A DNA stretch of 64,000 nt from Crotophaga sulcirostris (Eukaryota; Chordata; Aves; Cuculiformes; Crotophagidae), in assembly GCA_013397455.1 (NCBI GenBank), contig VYZB01000190.1:737220-801219 (forward strand), in the 5' to 3' direction. Position 1 is the first letter of the stretch, and each line of letters begins with the position of its first letter. Shown in pieces: positions 40,001 to 49,600 of this stretch. The translations under genes were made by a program, and so were the position numbers. A model generated the notes under the pieces. The model was not told the DNA's origin. It searched no databases and saw nothing but the letters and a program-made list of their open reading frames with translations.

Positions 40001-43000
40001 CAGGGGTGTATTATCAGGTCAGAGAACCATTTTAATAGACAAGCACCCAAAAATAAAATTAGTATGAAATTTTCATTGTAAATTAAATAGATAGATAGAA
40101 AATGTCAGAGTTGCTAATATTAAAGTAAGACCACAAGATACAAGCAATATAGAAGAGTTACAACTTTCATTTGCCAAGTTATACCAATGCTCTGAAGCTG
40201 TGTAATGAAATACTCAAATCTTTGAAAGTCAGGTTTCATTTGAAACTTGTAGAAGCACACCTTAGTAAGTTTTTAACAAACATGGTGGTTTTTAATTAAT
40301 GTGTTGCTCAGTAAACATTCATGCCTTGTTTGGGTAGTTAATGGTACCTAGCATTAAATATCTAAGTAGTTATTTTGCAGGTTTTGAGAGTGCTCTTGCT
40401 AACTGATGAATAAATACTGTGTTCTTTTTACCTGCACTTTTCTGTCCTAAATTCTTCAATGTGAAGTTGAACTTAAACTCGTTCCTGCCCATGGCTGAGG
40501 GGTTGGAACTAGATAAACTTTAAGGTCTCTTCCAACCCAAACCGTTCTATGATGCTGTGATTCTAAACTTGCTGTCTTCAGATTCCAGTAAAGTAATTTG
40601 TAATGTCAAATTAACAGTAGTTCAGATTCTTGTATCTTTTTACAGAAAAATAACAAATCAAGCTGTTCAAATTGGAACGCTCAATGTGTGTGATGTTAAA
40701 ATTTGCTCTTGTTGCAGATTGACAGGTCACCTTTTATCTTGGTGACAACTTTTATACAGAACATGATGGTGTGAATTCTGATGGAGCAAAAGCAGACATT
40801 TGCTGTCCCATTACAACATGATGTTAACAAAAATAAAATAACAGTACCAGTATAGCAGCAGAGCTATTACCACAAGTTGGATTATGAATTGACAAAAGCG
40901 CACAAAGCTAAATAAAATGAAGAACAGTAGTATTTTGGATGTTGGTTTAGGTTCGTAAAATCGTTGTTCTTCTATATTTTTTTTTCAGTAATTTTATGAA
41001 GCTGCCTTTATATTTTAACTTTCATAGTCACATTTGGCTTTTTAACTATAATTATGATAGCTACTATTTCATACTTCCCTCAACACAATAGCCAGAAGGC
41101 ATCACTGTCCTCTGATAAATTGGGAGTTTTTTCTAAGACTAAGACAAATAGAATCCATTAGTTGAGTGTAGATAAAGAGAAAAAATGATGCAATAGGCCT
41201 CCTGTTGAAATATCACAAAGTTATTTTATGTATGGTGCTTGCATTGAATGGAAAAAAAAAACACACAACAAAACAAACAAAACCCCAAACAAACAAAAAA
41301 CAACCCAAAACCAAATTACAGACTGTTTTGTTTTGGTTTGCTTTGTCCTCCCAGTGAAAACTACATGCAATTCAAAGGTATCGCTCCACCTCCTCGCTTG
41401 GCCTCAGTTCTTGCTTTCATTCTCGAAGTACTTCAGAGAACCCAGAGCATTGAACTATGTGACATTGACCTAGTTCTCCCAGCCGTGTTGAAATGCTTGG
41501 TATTGGTTAATGAGCTACAAGGTGAGCTGCTTGTTTTCTTTAAATACATCTCTGCACACCTGTTAAGATTTTTCTACTGCTGAGTGTCTTTTATCGCAAT
41601 ATTTAAGACCCTTAAATGAGGTGAGATACTTTGGCCAGCTAAACTGGACAAGCTTGCTTTATTTCATTAACTCATCTGAGATTTCTGTCTCCAGGAGGCA
41701 GAAGTCCTGCCTCATTTCATTCTGATGAACTAATGATCAACTTCTTAGGAATGTGAAGAACCTTCCCATCTCATTTCTCCATCCTTCCCATCTCATTTCT
41801 CCCAGACTTTATAACTCTGGAAGTTTTCTTGCACCTAAAGGTTTGAGACCAAATAAGACTAGTGTATGTTCTTTCCATAGAGGTATTAGAAATGGATTAA
41901 AAGTAGCACATTGCTCTCTGAAGGCATCTTTGAGTAGTCTTTCTTCTTTTAGCATGATTTGTTTGTAGTGAGAACTTCTCTATTTTTAGTTTCTTAAAAA
42001 ATGAAGAACTGTTAACCCCACAGTTGCATAATGAATGTGCATGTGTGCATAAGCTCAAAATTTCCATTTGCTGCCAGTAGAGGCATTAAGCAAAATGAGG
42101 ATTCACCTCTGACTTCTCCTGGGAATTTTGTCTAATAAAGTACTTTTTGATTCAGGTCTATAAAAGTTTCAAGGACAAGATATGCTTAGTAAATTAGCTG
42201 AATCATCATATAACTTTCTTCTCCCTTTTGCCCTCAAAGCCATATCTGCCTGAAGCTGAAAGTACCTGTTTTGCAATGTGCTGTGGAGTGAGCTGAATGT
42301 CTTGTGCTGCTGTGGCCACCAGCTCACTGCCTGCCTAGACAGGACTCCACCACACCCTTGTAGAAAAGTCCTTGCAGCCCAGTTCCACCTTTATAAAGGA
42401 AGAGCTGTATCTTCCAATATTTATTTGGAAACAAATAAGGGGAAGAAAATAGTGGGGTTTTTTGGGTTCTTTTTCCCCTTAAAATGAGGTAGGTGGAATT
42501 CAGAATAATAACCACCACTGCAAGTGAAGTAAGGAGTAGATCTAGCTTTGGGCAGGATATAATGCCATGACTGCTTTTCTTTAATTCAAATAGGAATGAT
42601 TAAAGAATACAAACATAACTTAAATAAAACCTCTGTTTCCACTGAGCGTGTCTCTTGAGTTAAAGAGACCATAGTGTACTTAAAAATCTGTATGTTTAAA
42701 GGATAATGGTAGTGAAAATAAGACTTTTACATAAATCTGTGATTCATTCTGTTCTTTATATCCAATCTAACTAGCTGCTTTCACAGTCATTTCTTACATC
42801 AAAGTAAGATAAAACCATTTTTTTCTCATTTAAAAATTGTAGGCTTCATGAAAGACATCCTCCAGATGCTCAGTTCAAGAGCTTTGTATGAATCTTGTGA
42901 ATTTTATTTTGCAGTTAAAAAAATATCTACAGACATTGTACAGTATATGGTAGAAGGCTGCCAAGCAGGGTCAGGAGGAGAACGTGCCATCCAGATGACT

Positions 43001-46000
43001 TCTGTATTTAGGTAAGCAGAAAATATGCCAATTGGCAGTGAGGCTATTGCAAGCGAACTGACAGCAAACATGTTCTTTTTAAAACAACTAATTATCCTTA
43101 ACATACTGTCACTTGTTTATGGTATTTAAATAATGGTGCTTTTGGCAATAGTTTTAAACATAGCTTGGCCAAAAAAGCCAGAGCAAAAAAGTAGAAGAGA
43201 TAATCCATTAGAAAGCAGGTATGTTTAGGTACGATTTTTAAAGGTATAGAGTATATATATGTGGCTACTGTAATGAGAAAAACTCCTCATGAATGGGGAC
43301 AGTTGTGTTAGGTGCTGTGAAAGATGCACGTGTGTAATTTGAAGTGTATATATGTGTATATAAAGGAGATCAAATCCTCAAACAACAAGCTTAGCTTTTT
43401 TTATGGATTAGTTTGATTTTGTGACAAATAAATAGTAGCTTATTATAATGTAAATTATGCATATTCTGTACCTCTGCAAAATGAATCCTGTTTCTCACGT
43501 AGATACAGTAGAAGAGCTGCATGAGCTGAGACCTGAAGACATTTTGCAAACCTAAACTGGTGCTGTATTGGGTCATGTCTAGAGGAAAGCTCCAGAGACA
43601 CTCACTGAAATAAGAATAGATGTTTGTGGGCATGCCAGTCTCCCCGTATGTGATACATCACTTTCATGGGATGTTTCATCCTTAGGGTGTTACTTCTAAG
43701 TCAAATGTAATCTGTGATCTTTAAAGACCTCAAATCCTCAGGAAGATAAATGGGTGTGCTTCTGTCCAGTGGTCTGCCCTGCTTAAGATCCAGCAGACCT
43801 TTATAAGAAATGCTAACGTTAGTTCTGCAGACTCGACTCTAGGTATCTTTTTTTGCTGGCTGATTTTCTTTTTTTTTCTTTTTTTCTTTTTTTTTTTATT
43901 AATAAACACATGGTTTAATTTTGCGTTCAGACAGACAAATTGCAAAGTAAAGTGCTCTGGAACATGTCAGCCCTGGTGATAGAGCAGAATCTGACAACTT
44001 GCTCAAAAATAAACATGGGATTTTTAGCATTAGCTTTCAAAAGAATGGCTTCATTTAAAGAAAGTATTCAATGTAGCATATTTCAGTGTAACAATATGAA
44101 AATTGCCATGCAGCCAGATTGCTTGTTCTGATTAGGCTCTTCAGTTGTTCTTGGCATGTTCTCTGCATCTAGTTTTGACCTTGCATTAAATGCCTCTGTG
44201 TCCCCCTCAGGCAGTTTATCCAGGACTATACAGCCGTGTATGATCACCGTGTTTTCAGCGTACTCGAAACAGTGGCAGTCTTGGATCAGATGTTAGTCAC
44301 CAGCCTGATTCCCACAATCACACAGTCTCTGAAGGATTCGGAGCACAAACAAGGTCTTGGAAGAAATACTGCACAGAGGTTTGATGTATTTTTTTTTACA
44401 ATACTGGTTTTTTTGACAATGAGCTGTAGAAGCTTTTTCTCTTCAAAGAAAGAAGAATAGATTACTCAAAAATGCGTGATTTTTAAGTGTATTCAACCAG
44501 AAATCTCCCTTCACTCAGGCCTTTCATGGTTTTAAGCCATCTATATTTGTAAAATTACAGTATAATCAGGTATGATCTGAGGTGCTTGGAAAAGAAATAC
44601 CCATGGGTTAAGAGTCCTCTCATGTAAACATATGAGAGTTGTGGGTGTCCAGAATAGGCTGACCTCCCCTCCCTGATAGGCACAGCAAACTCACACTTCA
44701 TTATATGACTCTCAAGAACTTAGGACAGAAATATTTGACTTCTGAATTCATCTGACAGCAGGAGGAAATGACATATGGGGTGAGCAGCTCCCCTCATTTA
44801 GAATGGGCTCTATTACCCAGCAGTCTAAGGTGATCCATGAACATTTTGTTGTAAGACTACCAATAACCGATTTACTTTCTTCAGTCCTGGCCATTAAATG
44901 ACATATTAACATATTCTGTGCAATTATTGTAGACATTAAAGTGCAAACCTATACTGGTAAAAGAAACAAAATTCAGAAGTTGCATTAGATGCTTATAGTG
45001 GTGATGTCCAGTGTTATGGCAAGGAACTAGTATGAAAAATGCAGTTTTGTTTGCTCAATTCAATAGTTCATAAAAAAAAGATATAATTAGAATAGACCTG
45101 AATGTCAGAGGCAGTTCTTTAACAATAATTGTATTGTCTAGGTTGGAGAGTATTAGAATGAACGTAAGGTGAAAAGTCTCAACAACAAACATGCACTCTT
45201 GCATTCCACTTGAGTGACAGACCCCTTCTGAATTCCAAGTTTAATTTAAAACTCCTCCCTTGATCTGCAGCTGCTGTTGCACAGGGTGTTTTTCCCCTTC
45301 TTAAATACATTATCACAGAGATGCTACCACCATCGCTCATAGGCTCAGCCTTGGCCAGCAGTGGGTCCATCTTGGAGCTGGCTGGCATTGACCCTACCAG
45401 ACACAGGGGAAGCTTCTAGCAGCTTCTCACAGAAGGCACCCTTGTAGTCTGTTGGCTATCAAAGCTTTGCCACACAACCCCAATACATGATTGTTGCCCT
45501 TTGTTGAGGATGATGCTCTAAGCCTGTACCAGAGCCAGTCTGCACCCTAGTGCAGTGGCTCCCATCTCTGTGCTGTAGCATGAGTCAGAGAGAGCTCTTA
45601 CGCAGAAATCGGAGCGCAAACATGATGAAGTCTGAATGCCAATCTCATCTAAGCCTTGGAAGGTATATGTGTAAAAGTTTATAAAATTCTATGTCAAAGC
45701 ATTTTACTAAACAAGTAGACCTCTAAGCACCTTCACTACACTTGTAGCCATAAGCAGTGTAATCCTTATTCTTCTTTCAACCTGGCCATGCTAAAAATTC
45801 ACAGCAAATAAACGAGTTGAATAGATGGTTGGGGGAAGGAGTTTACTGTATTTTAATATCCCTGTATGTAAACAGTGTGTTTGGGAAATATGTGCTTTTT
45901 GCTCCTAGGATGTGTGAGATTAAGTAACATGTTACATTCTTTTTGATTTTTCCAACAGAGAAGCCTATAAAAGACTCTTATCTTACCTCACAGAGGCTGG

Positions 46001-46040
46001 ACAAAATGAGATACAAAAACTTGAAAATGAGACAGATTAG
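21824..46040 (+). CDS. MMS22L: MMS22L, C-terminal part (11 exons, 5' exons outside window)
   Basis: Joined coding exons: 21824-22014, 24505-24655, 27672-27814, 28408-28550, 28707-28866, 31099-31268, 38675-38886, 41355-41521, 42915-43011, 44211-44378, 45959-46040. Every intron is GT/AG and every phase fits the next, giving one open frame of about 560 residues that stops at TAG 46038-46040. The protein matches my memory of human MMS22L along its whole C-terminal half, with landmarks such as SALWRNFF, QLFGWDD, LTVRSW, CCQSQ, PPPRLAS, SLKDSE and a C-terminus near QKLENETD. Human MMS22L is 1243 residues, so about 680 residues are encoded upstream of the window. Known role: with TONSL it binds nascent chromatin at stressed replication forks and promotes RAD51 loading for homologous recombination in the nucleus. 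The C-terminal family domain (Pfam MMS22L_C) lies in this part. No frameshift or internal stop is seen, so the gene looks functional. It converges on KLHL32. Confidence 0.97.
22458..22458. other. Single N flanked by an 11-bp direct repeat
   Basis: aagacaatttt at 22447-22457 is repeated at 22459-22469 on the other side of one N. The pattern is that of an unresolved contig join. Confidence 0.85.
23661..23733. repeat. Imperfect direct repeat cluster
   Basis: ctaataact and gct(c/t)(a/g)gcatttc motifs recur in the same order at 23661-23689 and 23711-23733, with further ctaataact copies between them. Confidence 0.75.
23962..23999. repeat. Inverted repeat, strong short hairpin
   Basis: A perfect 12-bp inverted repeat (tttagagtagac, 23965-23976) faces its complement (23983-23994) over a 6-base loop, gtgaaa. 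The stem gains three more pairs beyond a 2-base bulge. Confidence 0.9.
24505..24655 (+). CDS. MMS22L: MMS22L exon B
   Basis: The acceptor is ctctcaaatcag and the donor gtgaaa. The phase is entered with two bases and left with two bases. It encodes FTLLALDIPS... QPQPVLSMMQLFGWDD ... RYLSHLIQN, a well conserved stretch of the MMS22L C-terminal domain. The surrounding frame is open for 132 codons by chance, but only this segment is conserved. Confidence 0.96.
25602..25706 (-). mobile_element. CR1 LINE 3' end, short
   Basis: The plus strand reads taggttggaagggactcttg, which is the reverse complement of the CR1 3' end, then a degraded stretch with ctgctcaagcagagtcag. The terminal repeat is lost. 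Confidence 0.85.
25775..25803. repeat. GGT/GTT-rich microsatellite
   Basis: Run of ggt with interspersed gtt units. Confidence 0.85.
26631..26659. repeat. Minisatellite, 10-bp unit, about three copies
   Basis: Units acccaaatta, acccaaatta, acccaaacc in direct succession. Confidence 0.9.
27672..27814 (+). CDS. MMS22L: MMS22L exon C
   Basis: The acceptor is cttctacctgtgcag and the donor a perfect gtaagt. It encodes ELCEAFSSMGYTSYEALTVR, then SWFRCILQMFIDQPSG and a less conserved linker. One base carries over to the next exon. The long reading frame around it (from 27379) is intron read-through. Confidence 0.96.
27815..28407 (+). other. MMS22L: MMS22L intron C-D
   Basis: A short intron with an A-rich low-complexity tract at about 28157-28198. 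No other feature seen. Confidence 0.85.
28408..28550 (+). CDS. MMS22L: MMS22L exon D
   Basis: The acceptor is gtgcaaacag and the donor gtactg. It encodes KAYMEQLTEMTRLIFKLSEV and onward to NALFKFIK, ending on a codon boundary. Same length (143 bp) as exon C. Confidence 0.96.
28707..28866 (+). CDS. MMS22L: MMS22L exon E
   Basis: The acceptor is ctgttttctcag and the donor gtaatt. It starts in phase 0 with AVGRTYSGLQTLPEKSAM and includes KALEYLGDVLKYVKPYL and LQLTYWII. It is separated from exon D by an intron of only 156 bp, the shortest in the window. One base carries over. Confidence 0.97.
28867..31098 (+). other. MMS22L: MMS22L intron E-F
   Basis: AT-rich, without recognisable repeats or exon-like frames. 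Confidence 0.8.
31099..31268 (+). CDS. MMS22L: MMS22L exon F
   Basis: The acceptor is ctttttcaccag and the donor a perfect gtaagt. It encodes CLVKFWALILATSKAQQLLF, then RIVDCLLLPHSVLQ and SLPLYLQ, ending on a codon boundary. This is one of the most conserved blocks of the protein. It precedes the longest intron of the gene seen here (31269-38674). Confidence 0.97.
32838..32867. repeat. Tandem duplication, 15-bp period
   Basis: agttggcttaaggc occurs at 32838 and again at 32853, side by side. Confidence 0.9.
35164..35232 (+). CDS. Possible alternative terminal coding exon of MMS22L
   Basis: A good acceptor (gttcttcgctctccacag) with a branch-like tactaat upstream opens in phase 0, which is the phase exon F leaves. 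It would add 22 residues (VIYRYIDKSEERGSSDHKRF and two more) before TGA 35230-35232, with AATAAA at 35749-35754. Splicing to it would truncate the protein after SLPLYLQ. It is not needed for the main transcript and may be chance. Confidence 0.25.
   Translation: MIYRYIDKSEERGSSDHKRFLQ
38259..38273. repeat. (TC)n microsatellite
   Basis: About seven uninterrupted tc units. Confidence 0.85.
38675..38886 (+). CDS. MMS22L: MMS22L exon G
   Basis: The acceptor is ttttcttctgcag and the donor gtaagg. It starts in phase 0 with GLSFICCQSQTQGAYLNQLL and reads to LRKTTLHII plus two bases. The middle (AYLNQLLG, GRFLP, GQHP) is clearly MMS22L. The last third diverges from the human sequence as I remember it, which is usual for a loop region. 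Confidence 0.96.
40484..40564 (+). mobile_element. CR1 LINE 3' end, short
   Basis: Sense orientation: ggggttggaactagataaac, aaggtctcttccaaccc and a tail tctatgatgctgtgattct. It lies in the MMS22L intron between exons G and H. Confidence 0.9.
41249..41320. repeat. A/C-rich low-complexity tract before exon H
   Basis: Strand-asymmetric A-rich run with caaac and aaccc motifs, directly followed by a T/G-rich stretch leading into the exon H acceptor. Confidence 0.85.
41355..41521 (+). CDS. MMS22L: MMS22L exon H
   Basis: The acceptor is tttgtcctcccag and the donor gtgagc. The exon encodes ENYMQFKGIAPPPRLASVLA, then FILEVLQR, LCDIDLVLPAVLKCLVLVNE. One base completes the codon left by exon G and one carries over. 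A long A/C-rich tract lies just before the polypyrimidine tract. Confidence 0.96.
41522..42914 (+). other. MMS22L: MMS22L intron H-I
   Basis: Contains a 22-bp tandem duplication at 41761-41802. Otherwise unremarkable. Confidence 0.8.
41761..41802. repeat. Tandem duplication, 22-bp period
   Basis: ccttcccatctcatttctcc occurs at 41761-41780 and again, identical, at 41783-41802. Confidence 0.93.
42915..43011 (+). CDS. MMS22L: MMS22L exon I (97 bp)
   Basis: The acceptor is attttattttgcag and the donor gtaagc. It encodes VKKISTDIVQYMVEGCQAGS and TSVF, with two bases carried over. It was too short to show as an independent open frame and was found by phase and by match to MMS22L. Confidence 0.95.
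43012..44210 (+). other. MMS22L: MMS22L intron I-J
   Basis: Short TA/TG runs near 43250-43360 and a T-rich tract at about 43868-43899. No exon-like sequence. Confidence 0.8.
44211..44378 (+). CDS. MMS22L: MMS22L exon J
   Basis: The acceptor is tgtccccctcag. It encodes QFIQDYTAVYDHRVFSVLET, then VAVLDQMLVTSLIPTITQSL, KDSEHKQGLGRNTAQ, leaving two bases. The donor must be gtttga at 44379, which is poor. The phase and the next exon confirm the junction, but retention of the following intron is plausible. Confidence 0.95.
44379..45958 (+). other. MMS22L: MMS22L last intron
   Basis: It begins with a weak donor (gtttga) and contains the minus-strand LTR-like repeat at 45250-45487. The exon J frame stays open into it as far as TAG 44458-44460. 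Confidence 0.85.
45250..45487 (-). mobile_element. Interspersed repeat, LTR-like, degraded
   Basis: On the minus strand the block begins TGTATTGGGG at 45487, carries gagaagctgctagaagcttc and a TATA-like TATTTAA at 45307-45301, then a G/A-rich run. I recognise the pattern as an abundant avian repeat that behaves like the LTR of an endogenous retrovirus-type element, but I cannot assign the family. It has no coding part here. It lies antisense in the last MMS22L intron. Confidence 0.45.
45959..46040 (+). CDS. MMS22L: MMS22L last coding exon
   Basis: The acceptor is ttgatttttccaacag. The first base completes an Arg codon. The exon then encodes EAYKRLLSYLTEAGQNEIQK LENETD in two continuous stretches and stops at TAG 46038-46040. 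The human protein ends in a closely similar way. The overlapping frame from 45943 that reads into the 3' UTR is not the coding frame. Confidence 0.96.
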
Positions 46041-46675
46041 CAGTGTGCTTGTGATGAATCTTTTCTTCTTGAATGTTCTGACACTGTCGATGCCTAAAGC
46101 TGCACTCTACGACACATTCTCCAAGTTAGTTTTCTTTACAATGGCAATACCTTTATCAATTTTGTGGTTTTTTTCTCCCAAGTATTAATTTTAATAATTT
46201 CTGTGGTATTTGAATATTGTCGTGCATCTAAACAGTAACTCTCAATATACTGTTGAATAGTAATGGAAAGATACAGCAGACTTATTCCATGTTAAAACGC
46301 CTACATGAGCAGAGCCTGTATTGTGACATAGGAAGTAGGATTCCAAAGAATTAAAGTAATTTCACAACTCTGTTCACATTGAGTGAGATGTGACCCTCTT
46401 AACACTGTACTGTTGAAATTCTTACTCAGTGTGTTCTTAAGAAAATCATAACTTAGTAATTTCTAATTTATTATTTTAGTAGAATGAGAACAAACTGTGT
46501 TCTCTAGTACTGAATTTAGAAAATGCAGTGCATTCAACAAGAGTAGCACCTGTATGATAGAGCTATCATTTGTCAAGGGAGGGCTTGTGTATATGTTGCA
46601 CAAAGTGTATATAGCTGTCTTAACCTTCCACCTGTATTAAAACATTAAAGTCTTTCAGATTCCAGTGCAAAATCT
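46041..46675 (+). other. MMS22L: MMS22L 3' UTR, probable
   Basis: No canonical AATAAA occurs in the first 600 bases after the stop. Two ATTAAA variants lie close together at 46636-46641 and 46644-46649, followed by a T/GT-rich element at about 46676-46698, so cleavage near 46660-46675 is likely. A more distal AATAAA at 47102-47107 could give a longer form. Inferred from motifs only. Confidence 0.55.
46636..46649 (+). terminator. Paired ATTAAA polyadenylation signals of MMS22L
   Basis: ATTAAA occurs at 46636-46641 and again at 46644-46649, with a T/GT-rich downstream element about 30 bases on. ATTAAA is the commonest natural variant of the polyadenylation hexamer. Confidence 0.5.
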
Positions 46676-47101
46676 CTTCTGTTGTCTTTGTGGGTAATAC
46701 AAGAAAAGTAGGTTCAGACTTCCTATCCTCTTCCTTTTCAATACTGTGTTCTTAAAATTAACCCCTAATTTACAGTGATCCCATGGATCTTTGTATTCGT
46801 GGTGACACTGTTAATTATCCATTTAACTTAGACTAGGTGTAAATGATGTGAGAAAAAAGGAAGAGAAGACAGACTTCTAGAAGAAATTTGGGAAATTGTT
46901 TCTATTTGATCATGGGCTAGGAGTTAATCCTGTTTGTTGGCCTGGAAAGTTGTTTTTTTCAAATATTTTGCTGTTATGGGTTATTTTTTGAGTCTTTCCA
47001 GGGCAGGTCTAGCTCTGCAATTTTTTCTTCATTTTTTTTTTGGTAAAGTTTTTGGGAAACTTTCATTAATGCCTGTCTTATTCACATTCTGCACTTCCCT
47101 C

Positions 47102-47107
47102 AATAAA
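47102..47107 (+). terminator. Distal AATAAA, alternative MMS22L polyadenylation signal
   Basis: A canonical AATAAA lies about 1.06 kb after the MMS22L stop, followed by a G/T-containing stretch (tttgggagtggtag). It could serve a longer 3' UTR. Sequence motif only. Confidence 0.3.
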
Positions 47108-49205
47108 CCTGTATTTCTGAAACTAGTTATTGGACTTTGGGAGTGGTAGCGTAGCCCCCTAATGGCAAAACTGGTGACCAGGCTGCTTTATTGTAAAGTT
47201 ATTCAAATTTAACTTTGCAATATTAATGGAAAGGAAAGATTAATTTTGTGTCTAAAAGCACCACAAAAATCCCTAAAATCTTGTTCAGAGCAGCTTCTCT
47301 TTCATTTTAGTAATCTTATCAAGTCGAACTGTGAGATAATCTTTTTGCATAAATCAGCTGCCGTTACTTCAGATAATGCAGTAACTAAAAGCCTCTTTAG
47401 GCTACTTAATAGTGCAGAACATGGAGGTTCTTTTCATGATGAAAGTGACTTACTTGAACTTGCATTGTAGCTTCTTGTAAGCTTCTGTACCTGGGAGGAG
47501 TTTTATTCATCTCAAGAGGATTGTGCTTCTAAAAAGCTTTTATTAAAAAAAATAAGTAATAAAAACCTCTCCAAGAAAGATTAATAGGGATGTCTTTGGA
47601 ATTTGAGTTCTGCCATATAGTAGATTGCAGAACAGACATCTGACTCTAGAATTACTTCCTGAATGTAAAACCTTTGACTTTTTAAGGATAGAGCTGATGT
47701 GATAACAAAAAAATTAATTATGTGTTTAGTAGGTTATTAAAGACATATTTAATGCTGTCTGTAGTGGTTGGAAGTTTCTGAAAACGCAACAGGGCTTTAT
47801 GTAAATGTGCAGCAGCTCCTGGTGCATGAGAAACTAATTTAAACAGTTCAGAAATTATCACTCTTCTCTGTCAAAAAGTTAATGCGAACAGAAATAAAGC
47901 ATTTTGCATCATATTCATCAACCACTGCCAAATAGGCAATCTGGTTTGGTCTAATTATTTGGTATGGACATTTGCAGATGTGACTGACAGTTCTGATAAT
48001 ATTAATGAGATGAAGGCTTGCAGGGTGCTAGTCTAGACAGACTTACAAAGTATACACCAAACCAACAGTCCAAAACCAGTTATAAGAAAAGAAAAAAGTG
48101 TTGATTTTTCAGTCCAATATAGAAAAAGTAAAGACTGAAAACCACTCAAAATTAAAATGACAGTGTCTAATAAGACATGATAAATAATTTCTTTAAAGAA
48201 TACTTAGGATGATGAACATTCCCTAAATTAAACCTTTCTATATTCTTTTACATATGAACAGTTTGGTTTAAAAACAGTACATCTCTCTGGGTTCCTTCTA
48301 CAATGCATGGAGAACTGCTTAAGCTAAAGAGCAGGAGCTCCAGGGAAGCTTTTATGCTGGTTGCCCTCACTGACAGGCGCAGTTCATCTGCATACAGATG
48401 CAGAGTCTGCTGCTTCACGTCTCTTAATGCAGCAAGGCTCTATGCTAGCCTTTAAAGTGGGTAAAGAGGAGATCTGAAAATAAGACTTCCACCTACTGGT
48501 GAGTGGTATCCTTAACCTCTGTCAGAGGAAAGGAACTCATCCCTGCCAAGCTTGCTTTCATTTTTCTCCCCCATTGAAGACTCATCCCCATGGTGATCTG
48601 TGCAAGGCTGAGGCACCTGTATTAGACCCTGTGTTTAGAGTAGGAATTTAGTGTGAGAGCCAAAGCAATTCAGCTGATAGTTCTGCCAGGGGTCAGTAGC
48701 CAGGTGGCATGGAGCTTGGCTCTGTGGAAGCTAAGACATCACTGCAGGGTTTAGCCAGCAGATACTTAAGTTTGCATTGACTTTGGACAGCAGCTAAGAA
48801 TAATTTTGAGGACCTCAGCAAATCCCTGAAGTTATACCTCTTGCTTCTGAGCAGTTTTCCTGCTGGTTTGTATGGGTGCTTTGTAAGTATTTTAAATCAA
48901 ACTGGAACCAGTAGATGCTTCTGGTATTAGCAGTCAGTGATATGCTAATCCCAGAGGCTCAATGAGAGATCACAGTCCCTTTGCATTTGGGTGTTGGGAC
49001 AGGCAATTCCAGGCATTTGTGGTTACGATGGCGTAGGGAGAAATCCCAGGAGCATGAGAACAGAAATCCTCTGCAGACACTGGGTGAAGATGCGTTACTG
49101 CCTTGCCCTGCCTTACAGTTTATGAAAGCTTTGTTTCTCAGGATTAATTAATTATCAGAAGCTTCCACCACCACTGGGCAGATATCTTTCTCTGTTGATT
49201 CATTT

Positions 49206-49600
49206 CACAGTATCACAGTATCACAGTATAACCAGGTTGGAAGGGACCTCTGAGATCATCAAGTCCAACCTATAAGCCAACACTAACACCACCTCATCAC
49301 CTAAACCATGGCACTGAGTGCCTCATCCAGTCTTCCCTTAAACACATCCAGGGTCGGCAACTCCACTACCTCCCTGGGCAGCGCACTCCAGTGGCCAATC
49401 ACCCTTTCAGTGAAGAACTTCCTAACNTAAGTCCGTGCCCTCTAGTTCTGTCACTGGTCACCTGTGAGAAGAGACCAACGTCCGCTTGACTACAACCTCC
49501 TTTTAGGTAGTTGTAGAGAGCAATAAGGTCACCCCTGAGCCTCCTCTTCTCCAGCCTAAACAGCCCCAGCTCCCTCAGTTGCTCCTCGTAGGGCAATTTG
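49206..49600 (-). mobile_element. CR1 LINE 3' fragment, GATACTGT-tailed subfamily
   Basis: The plus strand starts with three cacagtat units and continues with aaccaggttggaagggacct, tcaccctttcagtgaagaac and agcaataaggtcacccctga, so the element is on the minus strand. An N at 49427 marks a defect: compared with the copy at 16625-17012 about 30 bases seem to be missing there. The 141-codon minus-strand frame overlapping it is not a host gene. Confidence 0.94.
49427..49427. other. Single N inside a CR1 copy
   Basis: The N sits where CR1 text jumps from the cctaac block to the taagtccgtgccctc block, skipping sequence present in the sister copy at 16625-17012. Confidence 0.8.

Larger units (their letters stand above)
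38887..41354 (+). other. MMS22L: MMS22L intron G-H
   Basis: Contains one CR1 end (40484-40564), a short GATA repeat near 40087 and an A/C-rich tract (41249-41320) directly before the exon H acceptor. Confidence 0.8.

Noticed and set aside
47246..47470. 74-codon plus frame after the MMS22L 3' UTR, with an acceptor-like ttcattttag inside.
   Set aside because: MMS22L already ends properly at 46040, and the frame shows no known domain.
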